Below, in pieces: positions 58,786-62,073 of a stretch of DNA of 62,073 nt; position 1 is the first letter of the stretch, and each line of letters opens with the position of its first letter. The notes beneath the pieces are model-generated. The model had not been told where the DNA came from, ran no database searches, and saw only the letters and a list, made by a program, of their open reading frames with translations. Origin of the DNA: Campylobacter aviculae (lineage in GTDB: Bacteria; Campylobacterota; Campylobacteria; Campylobacterales; Campylobacteraceae); NCBI RefSeq assembly GCF_005406215.1, contig NZ_NXMA01000011.1, forward strand, positions 1 through 62,073, read 5' to 3'. Position numbers and translations under genes: made by a program.

Positions 58786-58809
58786 TTTTCGCCCAAAAAT
58801 AGGCGAAAA
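58786..58809 (-). terminator. Hairpin between the octahaem and hexahaem genes
   Basis: TTTTCGCC and GGCGAAAA (8 bp, 8-base loop) lie in the 42-base gap after the MccA-type gene; one side can extend with a bulge. The following ribosome site AAGGAG is just outside the stem. Likely an mRNA 3' stabiliser or partial terminator. Confidence 0.6.
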
Positions 58810-58812
58810 ATT

Positions 58813-60783
58813 TTATTTTAAAATATTTTTAGCCTCTTGTATATATACCAAAGCCTCATCAACGATTTTTTTAGAATAAACTGGTCCATGAACACCCCAA
58901 GATCCATCTTTTTGTATCTTTTCAGCAATAGCTCTTGCTTGATTTGCTAGTGTAATTACGCGAGATTTTTTTTCTACAGATAATTTTGGATTTTCAGCCA
59001 TAGCTTTATCAATCTCTTTAACACCCTTAAGAATATTTTCATACCCATCTTTTATAGGCTTTTGCCAACCAACAACTACATTGTAGATCGTTTCTTGATC
59101 TGTAAAATGGAGTTTCTTTGGTAAATTGGATTGAACAGCACTATGGCATCCACTTGCTCCTGGTCCCATAAGATTCGGATCGCTAAAACTTGTACGTCCG
59201 CAAGCCCACATAAGATCAAGGAAAAATCTTCCATCATCATCTCTAGCTACCGTCCAGCCTGGAGTCTTTGGAGATCTTTCTTTTCCTGCAGGTGGATTAA
59301 GGGTTTTTGCAGTTTTATCTACTTTAATTTTCCAAATATGAGAAGCTCTAACATTATCAAATCCTCCTTTATCTGGATTTTGAATTGCCCCAAAATTTTC
59401 ACAACTCATCATATTTGGCATATGGCAAGCTGTACAATTATCTTTAGAATGCACTCCACCTTGTTTAAAGAAACTTGCTTGAGTATCATGACAATCTGTG
59501 CAAGATTTTTTTAATCCCACTTTTGTGTAGCCATCTTTCCAGTCATTATAAGTTACTTCATGTGGATCATGACAAGTAGAACATCTCATACCTTTATCAT
59601 AATGCGCTGAACTATACATTTGCGAACCCTCGGTTCCACAAGCTGGACAACTTGATTTAAAAAATACATTAAAAGGTTTTCTAGGATTTTTCTTTGCATC
59701 TTCCTCATTGTAAGAAAATCTTTGATGACATCTTTCGCAATTTGAAGGCATCCCTGCACCCCTAGCGCCATAAAGATGAGCTCCAGCACCATGACACTCT
59801 TCGCAAGATATACCTTTTGAAATGGTATGTTTTCTAAGCTCTTTCGCATTTCCTAAAGCTTTGTAAAATTCCTCTTTATTTTTAAAATCAAATTTAAAAC
59901 TATGACAAGTTTCGCAATAAGAACTCGCTGGTTGAAAAAGCATATTTTTACGATACTGTGCCGCATAAGAATTTGTTCCCCAAACTTGCGAACCGTTATC
60001 GCCAAATTGTTCTAAAGTTGTCGGAAAGCCTGGAGAAAATTCTGCAATTTTCTTCGCCATTTCAGGGGTTAAAAACTCACTCCAAAGTCTTGAAAACTGA
60101 TTTCCTCCAGCAACAATTTTCCCAGTCATATTGCTAAGATTTCCATCTTCTACGTGATAAGTTCCACGTACGAGCCATCTATCTATAAAACCATATTTTG
60201 TTCTAGGAGTTCCAATAACCACATACACATCATCGGGATAAATTCCTTCAGGTAAAATTGTAGATTTTGAATTATACATAGGCTTTTTTAAATCATTTCC
60301 AACTTCCTCAAATTCATCCGGGAAACGCACAGTTTTAGCATGACGTGATCTCTCCCAAGCCTTATATTGGGCTGGATGACATTCTCCACACTTTTTAGGA
60401 CCTACAAATTTATTTGGAAAATCCAAAAAAGATTCCATTCCTAAACGATAAGTAACAGAAGCATGAGCTAAACTATTCTGCTCTGCAAATGTAGGACCAT
60501 TGGAAAATTCTACGTATTCTTCTTCTCTATCACTAATGGCATATTTACCGACTATACGCCCTTCTTTTTCATATTTAAACATTGGATGATTTTCTTTAAA
60601 ATATTTAAAAAAAGCATCTTCTTGATGTAAATAACCCTCAAGAGTTCTTGGTTTCGTATTGCCATCTTGCGCTGCTTGCCCTTGTACTAACACGTTTGAA
60701 TTTTCGGCACTATTTGCACTAAAACAAAACCCGAATCCGATCAAAAAGCACAAAGCGAGCTTTTTATAAGTAGATTTTCCCAT
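58813..60783 (-). CDS. mccA: Octahaem cytochrome c, MccA/SirA-type sulfite reductase
   Basis: 656 residues, signal peptide about 1-26. Seven CXXCH motifs have first Cys at 132, 290, 327, 349, 401, 428 and 450. An eighth, atypical site is Cys528-X17-Cys546-His547. MccA of W. succinogenes has seven CXXCH plus one CX15CH and reduces sulfite to sulfide using haem and a Cys-bound copper. Extra cysteines here (379, 382, 461) could include copper ligands. The genes after it encode a membrane electron donor, a thioredoxin and a haem lyase, as expected for this class. Other octahaem enzymes (hydroxylamine oxidoreductase, tetrathionate reductase) lack the long-spaced motif, so I favour MccA. AAGGTG lies before the ATG. 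Confidence 0.85.
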   Translation of the reverse strand: MGKSTYKKLALCFLIGFGFCFSANSAENSNVLVQGQAAQDGNTKPRTLEGYLHQEDAFFKYFKENHPMFKYEKEGRIVGKYAISDREEEYVEFSNGPTFAEQNSLAHASVTYRLGMESFLDFPNKFVGPKKCGECHPAQYKAWERSRHAKTVRFPDEFEEVGNDLKKPMYNSKSTILPEGIYPDDVYVVIGTPRTKYGFIDRWLVRGTYHVEDGNLSNMTGKIVAGGNQFSRLWSEFLTPEMAKKIAEFSPGFPTTLEQFGDNGSQVWGTNSYAAQYRKNMLFQPASSYCETCHSFKFDFKNKEEFYKALGNAKELRKHTISKGISCEECHGAGAHLYGARGAGMPSNCERCHQRFSYNEEDAKKNPRKPFNVFFKSSCPACGTEGSQMYSSAHYDKGMRCSTCHDPHEVTYNDWKDGYTKVGLKKSCTDCHDTQASFFKQGGVHSKDNCTACHMPNMMSCENFGAIQNPDKGGFDNVRASHIWKIKVDKTAKTLNPPAGKERSPKTPGWTVARDDDGRFFLDLMWACGRTSFSDPNLMGPGASGCHSAVQSNLPKKLHFTDQETIYNVVVGWQKPIKDGYENILKGVKEIDKAMAENPKLSVEKKSRVITLANQARAIAEKIQKDGSWGVHGPVYSKKIVDEALVYIQEAKNILK

Positions 60784-60811
60784 AGTTTACACCTTATAAA
60801 ATTATTTTTTA

Positions 60812-60835
60812 TTAATATTATTTATATAATATTAA
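60812..60835. repeat. Inverted repeat upstream of mccA
   Basis: TTAATATTA and TAATATTAA with a 6-base spacer, 29 bases before the mccA ATG. Possible operator; composition makes chance occurrence easier. Confidence 0.45.
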
Positions 60836-60855
60836 CTTTTTATATAAATTTATCT

Positions 60856-60894
60856 AATATAATATTAATTTTTAATAAAAATTAATATTATATT
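60856..60894. repeat. 39-bp near-perfect palindrome, 19-bp A/T-only arms
   Basis: Arm AATATAATATTAATTTTTA at 60856-60874 is followed by a single central A and then its exact complement at 60876-60894. It sits 73 bases upstream of mccA. It could be an operator, an extruded cruciform or a remnant hairpin terminator. Confidence 0.7.
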
Positions 60895-61018
60895 TTAAAT
60901 ATTATAAATATTTATATAATAAAACATCATTTTTCAATTAGTTAAAATATCTCATATTTGCATAATTAATATCCACTAAAAATTCACTACAAACATTATA
61001 AAATATCTATAAAATAGA

Positions 61019-61258
61019 ACTTTTAAAAATTTGATTTAAAATTATCATTTATGATAGAATAATTTATGTTCTGTTTTTACATAGAAGAGATAAATTATAA
61101 TCAAAAAGTTACTTAGTATTACAACTTTAGGCGCTTTATTAGCAAGTTCTGCTTTTGGGGATGATTTTTTAGCTAAAGTTAGTAATGGTGCGCTCAGTGA
61201 TAATAGTGCAGGCGTTAAGGTTCTTAGTCTTAATGAGATGAAAGATGTTAAGGGTGGA
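61019..61258 (+). repeat. Promoter-plus-leader repeat unit, copy C
   Basis: Inverted relative to copies A and B. About 78 bases of promoter plus all 54 leader codons match copies A and B with more substitutions; similarity stops at the Gly-Gly codons (61253-61258). Shorter upstream match than between A and B. Confidence 0.85.
61042..61057. promoter_or_regulatory. Palindromic operator candidate, copy 3 (one outer mismatch)
   Basis: TTATCAT-TT-ATGATAG: the same site as at 722-737 and 2904-2919, with the last base changed, leaving 6-bp arms. It overlaps the likely -10 (TATGATAGAAT). Confidence 0.45.
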
Positions 61259-61537
61259 ACTTATTTTTATAGAGATCCAAATTATGATTTTCATGGAGCT
61301 ATTCCAAGTTATGCTTATGTAGCTACAGAGGGCGGATGGCGTGGCGAAGAGGCTACTGCACAAAAAATAGGGATTGATTCTGGAAGAATAGTTCTTGGTA
61401 AAATTCGCTATGTAAATAATCAAAAAGAATATTATTTACAAAGTTATGAAAAAAGCACAGGAACTCTTCGTGATATTTGGGCTTGGAATGGATCTTATGC
61501 ACTTCAAGTTTTAAATGATTTTAAAAGCAGATACTAA
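61097..61537 (+). pseudogene. Leader-GG secreted protein, copy 3, start codon ATA instead of ATG
   Basis: The frame from 61097 encodes 146 residues: the shared Sec signal and leader (ending LNEMKDVKGG), then a 92-residue unrelated passenger without cysteines (TYFYRDPNYDFHG onward). The codon aligned to the ATG of copies 1 and 2 reads ATA, with the ribosome site AGAAGAG intact and an in-frame TAA just upstream, so no earlier start exists. The rest is free of stops. Either it is silenced by one point change, it initiates weakly on ATA, or it starts at ATG 61238, which would remove the whole signal. Marked as a probable pseudogene. Confidence 0.65.
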
Positions 61538-61566
61538 ACTATTTCCTTGTTCCACTTATCCAAACC

Positions 61567-61582
61567 GGAACACTTCTTGCTT
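61567..61582 (+). promoter_or_regulatory. sigma54 (RpoN) promoter for the 61645 gene
   Basis: GGAACACTTCTTGCTT has GG and GC exactly 10 bases apart and matches the Campylobacter sigma54 form GGAA-N6-TTGCTT. It lies 62 bases before the ATG, leaving a short 5' leader. Confidence 0.8.
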
Positions 61583-61644
61583 GTATTTATTTATAAGATA
61601 TTTAGATTTGAAGGCAGAACAATTCTAAAATCAAAGGAATAAAT

Positions 61645-62073
61645 ATGAGTATCTTTAGCATCAATGATAACTCAAATTATAGTTCTATACTTTCACAAGC
61701 AAAAGCTAATAAAGAAAGTAAAGAAAATTCAAAAATAAATTTTGCCAATGCTTTCTTAAAACAAAATGCTACTAAATTAAATGATATAGAAAATAAAAAT
61801 TCACAAACTTTAATAAGAAGTGAAGTATTAAATTCTACTAACAACAATAATAATATCAATAAAAACTATTACACTAAGACAAATTCTCCTAATTATGATA
61901 TATCTAGTGAATTTAAAAACTCTATTTATACTTTAAAATTCAAACAAGCAGATATAAGTAATAATACTTCTACCAATACAGCCTATGGTTATAGTGTAGA
62001 TAAAGATGGTTATATGGGAGAAGACTTTAATGAGGCTGCAGGATTACCAAAAGATTTTAAAATACATAAATCT
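61645..62073 (+). CDS. Asn-rich protein, sigma54-linked, paralogue of 894-2252 (3' truncated by window)
   Basis: 143 codons are visible and the frame is open at the window edge. It starts MSIFSINDNSNYSSILSQAK with AAAGGAATAAAT upstream; no signal peptide. The first 110 residues are Asn/Ser/Lys-rich, then YGYSVDKDGYMGEDFNEAAG and LPKDFKI align with residues about 73-100 of the 894-2252 protein. The sigma54 promoter puts it under the FlgS/FlgR flagellar hierarchy, one tier before sigma28. As with its paralogue, export through the flagellar apparatus is a reasonable but unproven idea. Confidence 0.78.
   Translation, partial: MSIFSINDNSNYSSILSQAKANKESKENSKINFANAFLKQNATKLNDIENKNSQTLIRSEVLNSTNNNNNINKNYYTKTNSPNYDISSEFKNSIYTLKFKQADISNNTSTNTAYGYSVDKDGYMGEDFNEAAGLPKDFKIHKS

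Larger units (their letters stand above)
60784..61096. other. Divergent AT-rich intergenic region between mccA and leader-GG copy 3
   Basis: 313 bases without a gene, almost all A/T up to about 60925. It holds two inverted repeats upstream of mccA (60812-60835 and 60856-60894) and the conserved promoter block of leader-GG copy 3 from 61019. No terminator, RNA gene or convincing mccA -10 could be singled out. Confidence 0.7.

Noticed and set aside
58813-60783. Octahaem protein as hydroxylamine oxidoreductase or tetrathionate reductase
   Set aside because: Only seven CXXCH sites are present, plus a long-spaced C...CH, and the operon includes a haem lyase; both point to MccA. Not fully excluded without alignment.
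61169-61423. Minus-strand frame over leader-GG copy 3
   Set aside because: It is the reverse of the leader and passenger codons and lacks any ribosome site.
1-62073. CRISPR arrays, prophage, insertion sequences, tRNA or rRNA genes
   Set aside because: No regularly spaced repeats, transposase or integrase motifs, or cloverleaf-like GC-rich segments were seen on either strand.
1-62073. Poly-G/poly-C phase-variation tracts typical of Campylobacter
   Set aside because: No G or C run of phase-variable length was found; only A/T runs common in this composition.

Overview
The window is AT-rich, densely packed chromosomal DNA from a thermotolerant Campylobacter. Gene content and order follow the C. 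jejuni NCTC 11168 stretch from about Cj0941c to Cj1003c: secA, lolA, purH/purL, mnmE, jag-yidC-yidD-rnpA-rpmH, the Cj0977 gene, cjaB-cjaA, a jlpA relative, hipO, hemN, hemB, ribA, rsmG, rpoD. Locus numbers are quoted from memory. Proteins such as HipO and the JlpA-like lipoprotein look clearly diverged from the C. jejuni versions, so I read this as a close relative (hipO-bearing, near jejuni/coli) and not C. jejuni itself. No tRNA, rRNA, IS element, prophage or CRISPR array was seen.

Layout. (1) 1-3060: accessory end with two paralogous small secreted proteins (102-683 and 2327-2863). They share a near-identical promoter and a 54-residue leader ending in a double glycine. They flank a large Asn-rich protein driven by a sigma28-type promoter. 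(2) 3064-15786: a LolC/E-type permease with secA, lolA, a helicase, an NlpC/P60 lipoprotein, an agmatine-to-putrescine operon with an embedded CDF transporter, a META-domain lipoprotein and an intact chemoreceptor with a haem-binding motif in its sensor domain. (3) 15892-25844: one long minus-strand run from rpmH through rnpA, yidD, yidC, jag, mnmE, purL and two DnaJ-like membrane proteins to purH. (4) 26029-37106: housekeeping and host-interaction genes, including the sigma28-dependent Cj0977 homologue, the CjaA/CjaB pair, a JlpA-like lipoprotein and HipO. (5) 37108-41099: MFS carrier, PepT and AbgT-type transporter, which with HipO form a peptide/acyl-amino-acid salvage cluster. (6) 41237-52308: haem, riboflavin and rRNA-methylation genes, a YeiH/LysR pair and rpoD.

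(7) 52348-60783 ends in a four-gene minus-strand operon that looks like a sulfite-respiration module. It encodes an octahaem MccA-type cytochrome with seven CXXCH motifs plus one CX17CH. Next come a fused rhodanese-hexahaem-cytochrome b protein, a thioredoxin-like lipoprotein and a CcsBA haem lyase. The lyase is the natural candidate to mature the unusual haem site. Two strong hairpins divide the operon, and AT-only inverted repeats lie upstream. (8) 61019-62073 mirrors the left end: a third leader-GG gene, whose start codon reads ATA instead of ATG, followed by a second Asn-rich protein behind a good sigma54 promoter.

Two systems stand out. One is the modular leader-GG family, in which sequence identity stops at the Gly-Gly codons and the rest is unrelated, with each locus beside a flagellar-sigma-factor-controlled secreted-type protein. 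The other is the MccA operon with a single-protein electron donor in place of the usual Fe-S/NrfD pair.
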